This document shows, piece after piece, positions 47,685 to 55,223 of a DNA stretch of 64,000 bases. The stretch's first letter is position 1, and each line of letters opens with the position of its first letter. A program made the position numbers and the translations under genes. Under the pieces are notes generated by a model. That model saw only the letters and a program-made list of their open reading frames with translations. It ran no database searches and was not told the DNA's origin. The stretch comes from Gp6-AA45 sp035652075 (GTDB lineage: Bacteria; Acidobacteriota; Vicinamibacteria; Vicinamibacterales; CAVVIG01): contig DASREL010000116.1 of the NCBI GenBank assembly GCA_035652075.1, positions 86,376-150,375 of the forward strand, read 5' to 3'.

Positions 47685-49634
47685 GTGAATCAGATCCAAG
47701 TCACGCTTCCGGACGGCTCGCAGCGCACGCTGGCGGCCGGTGCTCCTGTTCGCGAGGTCGCGGAAGGGATTTCTCCGCGCCTGGCGCAGGCGGCGTTCGC
47801 GGCGATCGTTGATGACACGCTGGTCGATCTTTCCTATCCACTCCAGAAAGACGCGAGAGTTCGCATCGTCACGGACAAGAGTCCGGAGGCGTTGCACCTG
47901 TATCGCCATAGCACGGCGCATCTGCTCGCGGCCGCGGTCACGAACTTGTTTCCCGGCGCGCAGTGCGGCATCGGTCCCGCGACCGACGAAGGTTTCTTCT
48001 ACGACTTCATCGTCGAGCGTCCGTTCGTGCCCGAGGATCTCGAGAAGATCGAAGCGAAGATGAAAGAGCTGGCGTCCCAGGATCTGCCGTACGAGCGGCA
48101 GATGTGGGATCGCGAGCAGGCGAAAGCGTTTTTCGCGAAGCGCGGCGAGCCGTTGAAGGTCCAGCTGATCGAGGAAAAGACAGAAGGCCAGAAAGAGGTC
48201 TCCTGCTACACGATCAAGGATCCGGACACGTTCATCGATTTCTGCGTCGGACCGCACGTCCCGTCCACGGGCAAGCTGAAGGCATTCAAGCTGCTCACGA
48301 CGTCGAACGCCTACTGGAAAGGCGACGCGCGCAACGCGCCGATGCAGCGCATCTACGGCACGGCGTTCTTCTCCGACAAAGATCTCAAGGCGTACCTCAC
48401 GCAGATCGAAGAAGCCAAGAAGCGCGACCACCGCAAACTCGGTCGCGAGCTCGGTCTCTTCACGTTCCACCCGTGGGCGCCCGGCGCGGCGTTCTGGATG
48501 GACAAAGGGACGACGCTGTACAACATCCTCGCGAACTACATGCGCGAGGTGTTGTTTCCGGCCGGCTACGTCGAGGTCAAAACGCCGCTCATCTACAACA
48601 AAGCGTTGTGGGAGCGCTCGAAGCACTGGAGCCACTACCGGCAGAACATGTTCCTCATCGAGGACGCCGAAGGCGACACGCTCAGCGTCAAGCCGATGAA
48701 CTGCCCCGGGCACTTCCTGCTCTACTCGAGCGAGAAGCACAGCTATCGCGAGCTGCCCGTTCGCTTTCACGAACAGACACCGCTGCACCGCAACGAGTTG
48801 GCCGGCGTGCTGTCCGGGCTGACACGCGTGCGCCAGTTCTCGCAGGACGATGCGCACTGCTTCATCATGCCGGAACAAATCGGCGAGGAAGTCGAGCGGC
48901 TGATCCGGCTCGTGCAGCGTGTGTACGGCGACTTCGGTCTGTCGTACGCCGCGAAGCTATCGACGATGCCGGACGATCATCTCGGCGAAGAAGCGACGTG
49001 GCGTCATGCCGAGCAGCAGCTGAAAGAAGCGATGGAACGCGCCGGCCTCGAGTACACGATCAACGAGGGTGACGGCGCCTTCTACGGTCCGAAGATCGAT
49101 TTCGATGTGACCGACGCGATCGGCCGGAAGTGGCAGTGCGCCACGATCCAGCTCGATTACCAGCAGCCGGAGAATTTCGATCTCCACTACATCGGCGCCG
49201 ACAATGCGGAGCATCGCGTCGTCGTCATCCACCGCGCGATTGTGGGCAGCTTCGAGCGGTTTATCGGCATTCTGATCGAGCACTACGCTGGCGCGTTCCC
49301 GCTGTGGCTCGCGCCGGTCCAGGCGATCGTCTTGCCGATTGCCGACCGCCACCTGGACTACGCGGCGCGGGTCCGGGACCGGCTGAAAGCGGCCGGTTTG
49401 CGCGCGGACCTCGACGACCGGCAGGAAAAGGTAAACTACAAGATTCGTGAGGCTCAGCTGCAGAAGATCCCCTACATGCTGGTCGTAGGCGATCGCGAAG
49501 CAGCCGAAGGCACGGTGTCGGTGCGCGAACGGTCGGGCGGCGACAAAGGCGCCAGCTCACTCGAGTCGTTCATCGCGATAGCGCGCGACGAGGTCGCGAG
49601 CAAGGGACAGCTGGCGGCCGCCGCTAACGGCTAG
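47685..49634 (+). CDS. thrS: Threonyl-tRNA synthetase
   Basis: A 649-residue class II synthetase. An N-terminal TGS domain (residues 1-60, starting NQIQVTLPDGS) and SAD editing domain (HSTAHLLAAA, DFCVGPHVPSTG) precede the catalytic core with NCPGHFLLYSS, HRNELAGVLSGLTRVRQFSQDDAHCF and FYGPKIDFDV. An anticodon-binding domain ends the protein. The start is GTG 47685, 10 nt after the tRNA-Val CCA; the frame extended to 47631 would overlap the tRNA. There is no room for a T-box leader. infC follows. Confidence 0.97.
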   Translation: MNQIQVTLPDGSQRTLAAGAPVREVAEGISPRLAQAAFAAIVDDTLVDLSYPLQKDARVRIVTDKSPEALHLYRHSTAHLLAAAVTNLFPGAQCGIGPATDEGFFYDFIVERPFVPEDLEKIEAKMKELASQDLPYERQMWDREQAKAFFAKRGEPLKVQLIEEKTEGQKEVSCYTIKDPDTFIDFCVGPHVPSTGKLKAFKLLTTSNAYWKGDARNAPMQRIYGTAFFSDKDLKAYLTQIEEAKKRDHRKLGRELGLFTFHPWAPGAAFWMDKGTTLYNILANYMREVLFPAGYVEVKTPLIYNKALWERSKHWSHYRQNMFLIEDAEGDTLSVKPMNCPGHFLLYSSEKHSYRELPVRFHEQTPLHRNELAGVLSGLTRVRQFSQDDAHCFIMPEQIGEEVERLIRLVQRVYGDFGLSYAAKLSTMPDDHLGEEATWRHAEQQLKEAMERAGLEYTINEGDGAFYGPKIDFDVTDAIGRKWQCATIQLDYQQPENFDLHYIGADNAEHRVVVIHRAIVGSFERFIGILIEHYAGAFPLWLAPVQAIVLPIADRHLDYAARVRDRLKAAGLRADLDDRQEKVNYKIREAQLQKIPYMLVVGDREAAEGTVSVRERSGGDKGASSLESFIAIARDEVASKGQLAAAANG

Positions 49635-49656
49635 CAGCTATCGGCTAATAGCTTTC
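49629..49656. repeat. Heptad array (4 units) at the thrS stop
   Basis: Units ggctagc, agctatc, ggctaat and agctttc run through the thrS stop codon (TAG within the first unit) towards the infC ribosome site. The AGCT-based wording recurs after rpmI at 50549. Confidence 0.8.
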
Positions 49657-49670
49657 GTGTAGGAGGATTT

Positions 49671-50261
49671 ATCGCCTTTACTAGTGGTCCCCGCCGCGAC
49701 GATCGCGTGCGGGTCAACGAACGCATCCGGGTCCGGGAAATCCGTGTCATCGACGACACCGGCGCCCAGCTCGGCATCATGCCGCCGCCGCAGGCGCTGA
49801 CCATCGCGAAGCAGAAGGGGCTCGACCTCGTCGAGATCTCGCCGACGGCGAACCCGCCGGTCTGCCGCATCATGGATTTCGGGAAGTACCAGTACCAGGA
49901 GCAGAAGCGCGCGCGTGAGGCTCGCAAGCACCAGAAGGTGATCGAGGTCAAAGAGATCAAGTTCCGCCCGAAGGTCGACGAGCACGACTATCAGTTCAAG
50001 AAGAAGCACATCGAGCGCTTCCTCGAAGAAGGCGACAAGGTCAAGGCGACGATTTTCTTCCGCGGCCGCGAGATGGCGCACCCCGAAATCGGGCGCCGGA
50101 TTCTCGAACGGCTCGTCGAAGAACTCCGTGACGTGGCGATTGCGGAAACGCTGCCGCGCATGGAAGGCAACCAGATGCACACGATCCTGAGCCGGCGCCC
50201 GCAGAGCGGCGGCGGCAAGGCGAAACCGGCGGCGGCGAAGGCCGCGGCGCCGACGACGTAA
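49671..50261 (+). CDS. infC: Translation initiation factor IF-3 (probable ATC start)
   Basis: A 196-residue IF3 that binds the 30S subunit and checks start codons. The N-domain begins RRDDRVRVNERIRVREIRVID and holds LDLVEISPTANPPVCRIMDFGKYQYQ. The C-domain has VKEIKFRPKVDEHDY, FLEEGDKVKATIFFRGREMAHPEIG. An AGGAGG site (49661-49666) sits 4 nt before an in-frame ATC (49671); a GTG at 49707 would delete part of the conserved N-terminus and has no ribosome site. Rare AUU/AUC/AUA starts are a known hallmark of infC, which self-regulates through them. A Lys/Ala-rich tail ends the protein. Confidence 0.9.
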   Translation: MAFTSGPRRDDRVRVNERIRVREIRVIDDTGAQLGIMPPPQALTIAKQKGLDLVEISPTANPPVCRIMDFGKYQYQEQKRAREARKHQKVIEVKEIKFRPKVDEHDYQFKKKHIERFLEEGDKVKATIFFRGREMAHPEIGRRILERLVEELRDVAIAETLPRMEGNQMHTILSRRPQSGGGKAKPAAAKAAAPTT

Positions 50262-50266
50262 AACCT

Positions 50267-50330
50267 CGCGCAGAGCACGCCGAGCCCGCTGAGAAATGTT
50301 TTCTCTGCGGTCTTCGCGGCCTCCGCGTGA
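50267..50330. repeat. Facing heptad arrays between infC and rpmI
   Basis: A CGCAGAG-type array (50267-50293) faces CTCTGCG-type units (50303-50330) across a short AAATGTTTT loop. CGCAGAG (50269-50275) and CTCTGCG (50303-50309) are exact reverse complements. It ends 16 nt before the rpmI start. Confidence 0.75.
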
Positions 50331-50346
50331 TGTTGTGAGGACCACG

Positions 50347-50550
50347 ATGCCGAAGCAGAAGATCAAGACGCACCGCGGCGCCGCGAAGCGCTTCAAGCGT
50401 ACGAAGCGCGGCAAGTTCCTGCGGAGCAAAGCGTTCAAGCAGCACATCCTGAGCAGCAAGACCACCGCGCGCAAGCGCAAGCTCAGAGGGACGACGACCG
50501 TGGCGGACGTGGACGCGGCCAAGCTGGCGCGGATGCTGCCGTACAAATAG
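50347..50550 (+). CDS. rpmI: Ribosomal protein bL35
   Basis: A 67-residue, highly basic 50S protein. It shows the family start PKQKIKTHRGAAKRFKRT and KHxxxK-like helices, ending KLARMLPYK. ATG 50347 has a GAGG site upstream. It is in the standard thrS-infC-rpmI-rplT-pheS order. Confidence 0.97.
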   Translation: MPKQKIKTHRGAAKRFKRTKRGKFLRSKAFKQHILSSKTTARKRKLRGTTTVADVDAAKLARMLPYK

Positions 50551-50582
50551 CTGATAGCCGACAGCGTTAGCTGATAGCTGGA
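50549..50582. repeat. Heptad array between rpmI and rplT
   Basis: Units agctgat, agccgac, agcgtt (6 bp), agctgat and agctgga begin inside the rpmI stop codon and end 9 nt before rplT. The wording is like the array at the thrS stop. Confidence 0.8.
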
Positions 50583-50590
50583 GAAAACAG

Positions 50591-50974
50591 ATGCCCCGCG
50601 TAAAAAGAGGAACAGTTCGTCGCGCCAAGCGGAAAAAGCTGCTTGGGTTGGCGAAAGGCTACTACGCCAACAAGAGCAAGCTCTATCGCGCCGCGAAAGA
50701 GTCGGTCGACACCGCGCTGAAGTACGCGTTCGTCGGCCGCCGCCGGAAGAAGCGCGATTTCCGCCGCCTGTGGGTCGTGCGGATCAACGCCGCCGCGCGC
50801 GAGCACGGGTTGACGTACGGGCAGATGATCAACGGCCTGAAGAACGCCGGCGTCACGCTCGACCGCAAGAGCCTGTCGGAGCTGGCGATCTCGGCCCCGG
50901 CCGCGTTCGCCAAGCTTGCGGCGCAGGCCAAGGCCGCCGCAAAGACGACCGCCAAAGCAGCCGCGCGCGCCTAA
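50591..50974 (+). CDS. rplT: Ribosomal protein bL20
   Basis: A 127-residue 50S assembly protein. It shows PRVKRGTVRRAKRKKLLGLAKGYY, the basic N-terminal arm, and RDFRRLWVVRINAAAREHGLTYG. The C-terminus ends in an extra Ala/Lys-rich tail (AKAAAKTTAKAAARA). In E. coli L20 represses rpmI-rplT translation through a pseudoknot; whether the repeats here act likewise is unknown. Confidence 0.97.
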   Translation: MPRVKRGTVRRAKRKKLLGLAKGYYANKSKLYRAAKESVDTALKYAFVGRRRKKRDFRRLWVVRINAAAREHGLTYGQMINGLKNAGVTLDRKSLSELAISAPAAFAKLAAQAKAAAKTTAKAAARA

Positions 50975-51002
50975 CAGCGCGCGTCACGATAGCAACCGCA
51001 GC

Positions 51003-51195
51003 ACACGCGGAATTCGCAGAGACCGTTCGGCGGCGTCGCGTAGCGACGCACGCTGCGAGAATCGGATCGACTCACAAACACACGAAGCAACCAACAGTGT
51101 TCGTGAGGCGATCCGATCTCGCGGCGTTAGCCGGCCCGCATTGCAGGCCGGCCGCCGAACGGTTTCGTTTTTCTGGGCGCTCTGCGTATTCTGCG
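51003..51195. repeat. Large nested inverted repeat between rplT and pheS
   Basis: Nested arms pair: 51022-51033 with 51152-51163 (ACCGTTCGGCGG), 51056-51069 with 51109-51121 (ATCGGATCG core), 51071-51081 with 51097-51107. Side hairpins lie at 51033-51049 (perfect GCGTCGC/GCGACGC) and 51130-51152. Outermost, CGCAGAG at 51016 pairs with CTCTGCG at 51180. The leader could fold into one branched structure just ahead of pheS. Confidence 0.85.
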
Positions 51196-51224
51196 TTTAT
51201 CTTCGTGATAAAACTGGTCTTCCG

Positions 51225-52301
51225 ATGCCTGAGCCGTTCCTGAAACCCGAGCACAACATTCCCGGTGCCGTGTCTGAGTTCCAAAAGGAACTCGGCGACG
51301 CCAAGTCCATGCACGAGGCGAAGGGGATCCACGACAAGTGGCTCGGACGCAAGAATGGATACATTGCGGGCGTCATGAAATCGATCGCAGCGGCGCCTCC
51401 CGAAGAAAAAAAGGCCGCCGGCGCGTACGCAAACTCCCTAAAAGTGGCGCTGGAGGCCGTGTGGGAGGCGTTTCGGGCCGAGTCGGTCGTCGCGGGCCTT
51501 GCCGCGCGGCCGGCCGGCGCGGTGGACGTCACGCTGCCGGGACGCGTACCGCTTATCGGTCACCGGCATCCGCTGACGCTTGCGCGCGAGCGGATGGAAG
51601 AGATCTTCGGCCGCATGGGATTCACGGTCGTCGAAGGGCCGGAAGTCGAGGACGAGTGGCACTGCTTCGACGCGCTGAACATGCCAGACGAGCATCCCGC
51701 GCGCGACATGCAGGACACGCTGTACCTCGCGACGCCGCTGCCGGGCATCGGTGACGACCGCAAGCGCAATCTGCTTCGCACGCACACCTCCTCGATGCAG
51801 ATCCGCTACATGCAGACGCACGAGCCGCCGATCCGCATCGTCGCACCGGGGCGCGTGTTCCGCCGCGACGATCTCGACGTGACGCACTCCCCCGCGTTCA
51901 GCCAGATCGAAGCGCTGGTCGTCGGCGAAGGCATTTCGCTCGCGGATCTCAAGGGCACCCTGCTCGCGTTCGCGCGACAGATGTTCTCGCCGACGGCGCG
52001 GCTGCGATTCCGCGCGAGCTTCTTCCCGTACACCGAGCCGAGCGCCGAGCTCGACATCACGTGCTGGCAGTGCGACGGCGTCGGCTGCGCGATGTGCAAG
52101 AAGACCGGATGGATCGAGCTTGGCGGCTGCGGCATGGTGCACCCGGCAGTCTTCGAAGCCGTCGGCTACGATCCCGAGCGATACACAGGATTCGCGTGGG
52201 GCATCGGCATCGAGCGGGTCGCGATGCTGCGCTACCAGATCGACGATATCCGGCTGTTTTACGAAAACGACCTGCGGTTCCTCGAGCAGTTCCCCTACTG
52301 A
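51225..52301 (+). CDS. pheS: Phenylalanyl-tRNA synthetase alpha subunit
   Basis: A 358-residue catalytic subunit. Motif 2 (IRIVAPGRVFRRDDLDVTHSPAFSQIEALVV), FFPYTEPSAELDI and the motif 3 GFAWGIGIERVAMLRYQIDDIR are intact. A Cys cluster (CWQCDGVGCAMCKK, about 277-290) forms a small knuckle seen in several PheS branches. ATG 51225 is taken; upstream frame (50916) reads through the intergenic repeat. pheT follows after 1 bp. Confidence 0.96.
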   Translation: MPEPFLKPEHNIPGAVSEFQKELGDAKSMHEAKGIHDKWLGRKNGYIAGVMKSIAAAPPEEKKAAGAYANSLKVALEAVWEAFRAESVVAGLAARPAGAVDVTLPGRVPLIGHRHPLTLARERMEEIFGRMGFTVVEGPEVEDEWHCFDALNMPDEHPARDMQDTLYLATPLPGIGDDRKRNLLRTHTSSMQIRYMQTHEPPIRIVAPGRVFRRDDLDVTHSPAFSQIEALVVGEGISLADLKGTLLAFARQMFSPTARLRFRASFFPYTEPSAELDITCWQCDGVGCAMCKKTGWIELGGCGMVHPAVFEAVGYDPERYTGFAWGIGIERVAMLRYQIDDIRLFYENDLRFLEQFPY

Positions 52302-52302
52302 C

Positions 52303-54351
52303 ATGCGCCTCGTCCTGTCGTGGCTTCGCGAGTTCGTCGATATCGATGCGTCGGCCGAGCAGATTGCCGAGAAGATGGCGATCCGTGGATTCGAGGTGGC
52401 GGCCATCGACGCGCTCGGCGGCGGCGATGCGGTGATCGATTTCGAAATCACGGCCAACCGGCCCGACTGCCTGAGCGTCGTCGGCCTCGCGCGGGAGATC
52501 GCGACCGCGTTCGAATTGCCGATGATTCCGGCGCCGAAGGCGGACGCGCTGCCGAGCGGCCGTTCGGATCGGCTCAGGATCCATCAAGACGACCAGGTCC
52601 TGTGTCCGCGGTTCGCCTCCGTACTCGCAGACGTGACGATCGGCGCGTCGCCCGCGTGGATGACGACGAGGTTGCAGGCGGCGGGCGTGCGGCCGATCAG
52701 CACGATCGTCGACGTCACGAACTACGTGAACATCGAGATCGGGCAGCCGATGCACGCGTACGACTTCGCGAAGCTCGCGGGCGGCGAACTCCGCGCGCGC
52801 CGCGCAAAACCGGGCGAGACGATCCGCACGCTCGACAACGTCGAGCGCAAACTTGATCCCGACATGCTCGTCATCGCGGATCGCGACCGCGCGCAAGGCA
52901 TCGCCGGCGTCATGGGCGGCGCCGCGTCGGAAGTCTCGGCGGCGACGACGACCGTCGCGTTCGAGGCGGCGTATTTCAAACCGGCGTCCGTGCGCCGCAC
53001 GAGCAAGAAAATCGGCCTCAAGACCGAAGCGTCCGCGCGGTTCGAGCGCGGCGCCGACATCAGCATTCAAGTGTTCGCGATCGAGCGCGCCGTCACGCTG
53101 ATGCGGCAGATCAATGCGGGGCAGGTCGTGGGACCGGTCATCGACTGCTATCCCGACCCGGCCGCCGAGCGCCGCATCGTGCTGCGCCGCGAACGCCTCG
53201 CGCGGCTGCTTGGCGCCGTGGTGCCGGACGCCGATGTCGTTCGCATCCTGCGCGCGCTCGGACTGACGGTGACGCCCGTCGACGGCGGATGGGACACGAT
53301 CGTGCCGCTCTTCCGTGTCGACGTTTTCCGCGAGGCGGATCTGATCGAGGAAGTCGGTCGTCACTACGGCTTCGATCGGCTCGAGACAACGTTTCCGGTC
53401 GTCACCGTTCCGGCGCCGCCGCCCGACCCGCGGATCCCGCGCGATCACTTGGTCAGGCGCGTACTGACGGCGGCCGGCGCGTCCGAAGCGGTGACGTTCG
53501 GGTTCATCGAAGCGAAGGCGGTGCTTGAAGGTCGCCAGGCACCCATCGCCGTCGCCAATCCGCTGTCGGCGAAGTTCGATACGTTGCGACCGTCGCTGCT
53601 GCCGGGTTTGATCGACGCAGTGGCGCACAATCGCCGTCACGGCCGCCGCGATGTCCGGCTGTTCGAGATCGGCACGCGGTTCGCGCTGGACGGCGAGTCG
53701 CGCGGCGTCGGGCTCGCCTGGACCGGCAACGGCGGTACGGATCATTGGTCCGGCGGCGCGCGCGATGTCGATTTCTTCGACGCGAAGGGCGCGGTGGAAG
53801 CGGTCTGCGCCGCGCTGGACGTGCGGGTGCGCTGCGAAGCGACGGCCGTTCGATTCCTCGTCGACGGTCAATCCGCGTCGGTCGTCATCGCAGACGGCGC
53901 GCAACGCGGGACGCCGGTCGGGCTCATCGGTCTGCTGGCACCGGCGATTGCGGACGCGCGCGGGCTGCCGCGTCAGGATCGCGTCATGCTCGCGGAACTC
54001 GACCTCGACCGCCTCGCCGGCGCGCGCGGCGCGACGAGCGACGCCGTCCGGCCGTTGCCGCGCTACCCGTTCGTCGTTCGCGATCTGTCGATCGTGGTCG
54101 CCGACACCTTGCCTGCCGAAATCATTCGTGAGACGATTCAGGCCGCTGCCGGTGACGGACCGGCGCCGCTCGTCGACGTGGGATTCTTCGATCGCTATCA
54201 AGGCACAGGCGTCCCACAAGGCAGGGTCAGCGTGTCGGTGCGGCTGACGTTCCAGTCCGCGGATCGCACGCTCACCGATGCCGACGTGCAGCAGTCATTC
54301 GACACAATCTTGAAAGCGCTACAGCACACTCACAACGCGGTACAACGCTAA
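52303..54351 (+). CDS. pheT: Phenylalanyl-tRNA synthetase beta subunit, short form
   Basis: A 682-residue PheT; usual length is near 790. It starts MRLVLSWLREFVDI and goes from GFEVAAID directly to ITANRPDCLSVVGLARE. The N-terminal tRNA-binding (EMAP/OB) domain, normally about residues 40-150, is absent. The B3/B4 editing region (PISTIVDVTNYV, GQPMHAYDF, GVMGG), B5 and the C-terminal FDX-ACB domain (RYPFVVRDLSIVV, VGFFDRYQG) are present. Its stop overlaps the zapB-like start (TAATG). Confidence 0.95.
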   Translation: MRLVLSWLREFVDIDASAEQIAEKMAIRGFEVAAIDALGGGDAVIDFEITANRPDCLSVVGLAREIATAFELPMIPAPKADALPSGRSDRLRIHQDDQVLCPRFASVLADVTIGASPAWMTTRLQAAGVRPISTIVDVTNYVNIEIGQPMHAYDFAKLAGGELRARRAKPGETIRTLDNVERKLDPDMLVIADRDRAQGIAGVMGGAASEVSAATTTVAFEAAYFKPASVRRTSKKIGLKTEASARFERGADISIQVFAIERAVTLMRQINAGQVVGPVIDCYPDPAAERRIVLRRERLARLLGAVVPDADVVRILRALGLTVTPVDGGWDTIVPLFRVDVFREADLIEEVGRHYGFDRLETTFPVVTVPAPPPDPRIPRDHLVRRVLTAAGASEAVTFGFIEAKAVLEGRQAPIAVANPLSAKFDTLRPSLLPGLIDAVAHNRRHGRRDVRLFEIGTRFALDGESRGVGLAWTGNGGTDHWSGGARDVDFFDAKGAVEAVCAALDVRVRCEATAVRFLVDGQSASVVIADGAQRGTPVGLIGLLAPAIADARGLPRQDRVMLAELDLDRLAGARGATSDAVRPLPRYPFVVRDLSIVVADTLPAEIIRETIQAAAGDGPAPLVDVGFFDRYQGTGVPQGRVSVSVRLTFQSADRTLTDADVQQSFDTILKALQHTHNAVQR

Positions 54352-54629
54352 TGGCAAAGACGGCAACTCGCAGTGTGGACCTCGAACCAATCGACCGGCT
54401 CGAAGAGAAGATCAAGCTGCTGGTCGAAATGGTCGACAAGATGAAGGCCGAGCAGGCGCGCGCGGCCGAAGAAAACCAGCGGCTCTCGCGCGAGCTCGAC
54501 ACGTTGCGCGGCCGGCTCGCCGCGAGTGACGGCGCGCTGACGGAGCTGTCATCGCTCAAAGAAGAGCGCGATGTGATCCGCGGACGCGTCACCGAGATGC
54601 TCGAGCAGCTCGAAGCGTTGAATCTCTAG
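54351..54629 (+). CDS. ZapB-like coiled-coil protein
   Basis: A 92-residue, almost wholly coiled-coil protein (IDRLEEKIKLLVEMVDKMKAEQARAAEEN...). Such a protein next to zapA recalls ZapB, which links the Z-ring via ZapA, though short coiled coils match many things. It overlaps pheT by 1 nt and is followed by zapA after 26 nt. Confidence 0.75.
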   Translation: MAKTATRSVDLEPIDRLEEKIKLLVEMVDKMKAEQARAAEENQRLSRELDTLRGRLAASDGALTELSSLKEERDVIRGRVTEMLEQLEALNL

Positions 54630-54655
54630 CTGACCCTGCAACAGTCGGCCTACAT

Positions 54656-54949
54656 ATGAGCGAAGGTCGCGTCATTCCCGTCGAGATACATGGCCAGCGG
54701 TATCCGATCCGCAGCGGTCTCGATCCGGAGTACGTCGCGCGCCTCGCCACCTACGTGGACGAGAAGATGAAAGCCGCGTCCGAATCGACGCCAACGGGCG
54801 ATTCACTGCGGCTCGCGGTCCTCGCGGCGCTGAATATCGCCGACGAGCTGTTTCGGTGCAAAGACGCGAACATGGCGCAGAGCGGCGAGATCGCGGAGCG
54901 CGCCGGAGAGCTCGAGCGTTTGCTTGACCGGGTCCTGATGGCATCGTAA
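54656..54949 (+). CDS. zapA: Cell-division protein ZapA
   Basis: A 97-residue ZapA that bundles FtsZ. It shows the beta-hairpin VIPVEIHGQRYPIRSGLDPEYVARLATYVDEKM and a long C-terminal helix starting at LRLAVLAALNIADELF. The gene for 6S RNA follows, the same zapA-ssrS order as in many proteobacteria. Confidence 0.94.
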   Translation: MSEGRVIPVEIHGQRYPIRSGLDPEYVARLATYVDEKMKAASESTPTGDSLRLAVLAALNIADELFRCKDANMAQSGEIAERAGELERLLDRVLMAS

Positions 54950-54970
54950 GATGCGAGCAGGGTTTGAGTT

Positions 54971-55143
54971 CCCTGCTTTGCGCGTGATGGCGGTAGGCTC
55001 GTTTGAGCCAACGTATCACCTAAGTGAGTCGCGACCCCGCGTGGTGTGCATGCCTCTGATCGAGGAAGCCTGAAGCGCGGTTTTTACTAGCGGTTCCACC
55101 TGCTTTCGCAGGTTCATCGACCTCCCCACACGGCAAAGCGGGG
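54971..55143 (+). ncRNA. ssrS: 6S RNA
   Basis: About 173 nt between zapA and rny. Closing stem: CCCTGCTTTGCGCGTG (54971-54986) pairs with CACACGGCAAAGCGGGG (about 55126-55143). The hallmark block GTGCATGCCTCTGATCGAGG followed by AAGCCTGAAGC parallels the E. coli 6S sequence GAGCATGCTCGGTCC...GAGAAGCCTTAAA. 6S RNA mimics an open promoter and sequesters housekeeping RNA polymerase in stationary phase. The gene order zapA-ssrS supports it. Confidence 0.88.
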
Positions 55144-55223
55144 CCTTTCTCAAGTCTCAACGTTCACGTCGCAATTCTCACAGTCTCAGTCACGCGGTCG
55201 CCACCTCTGAAAGGACGTCCTGC

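Noticed and set aside
50975..51224. T-box or Phe-attenuator leader before pheS
   Set aside because: No T-box sequence is present. A frame that runs into pheS has five Phe codons near its end, but it has no convincing start or terminator pair.
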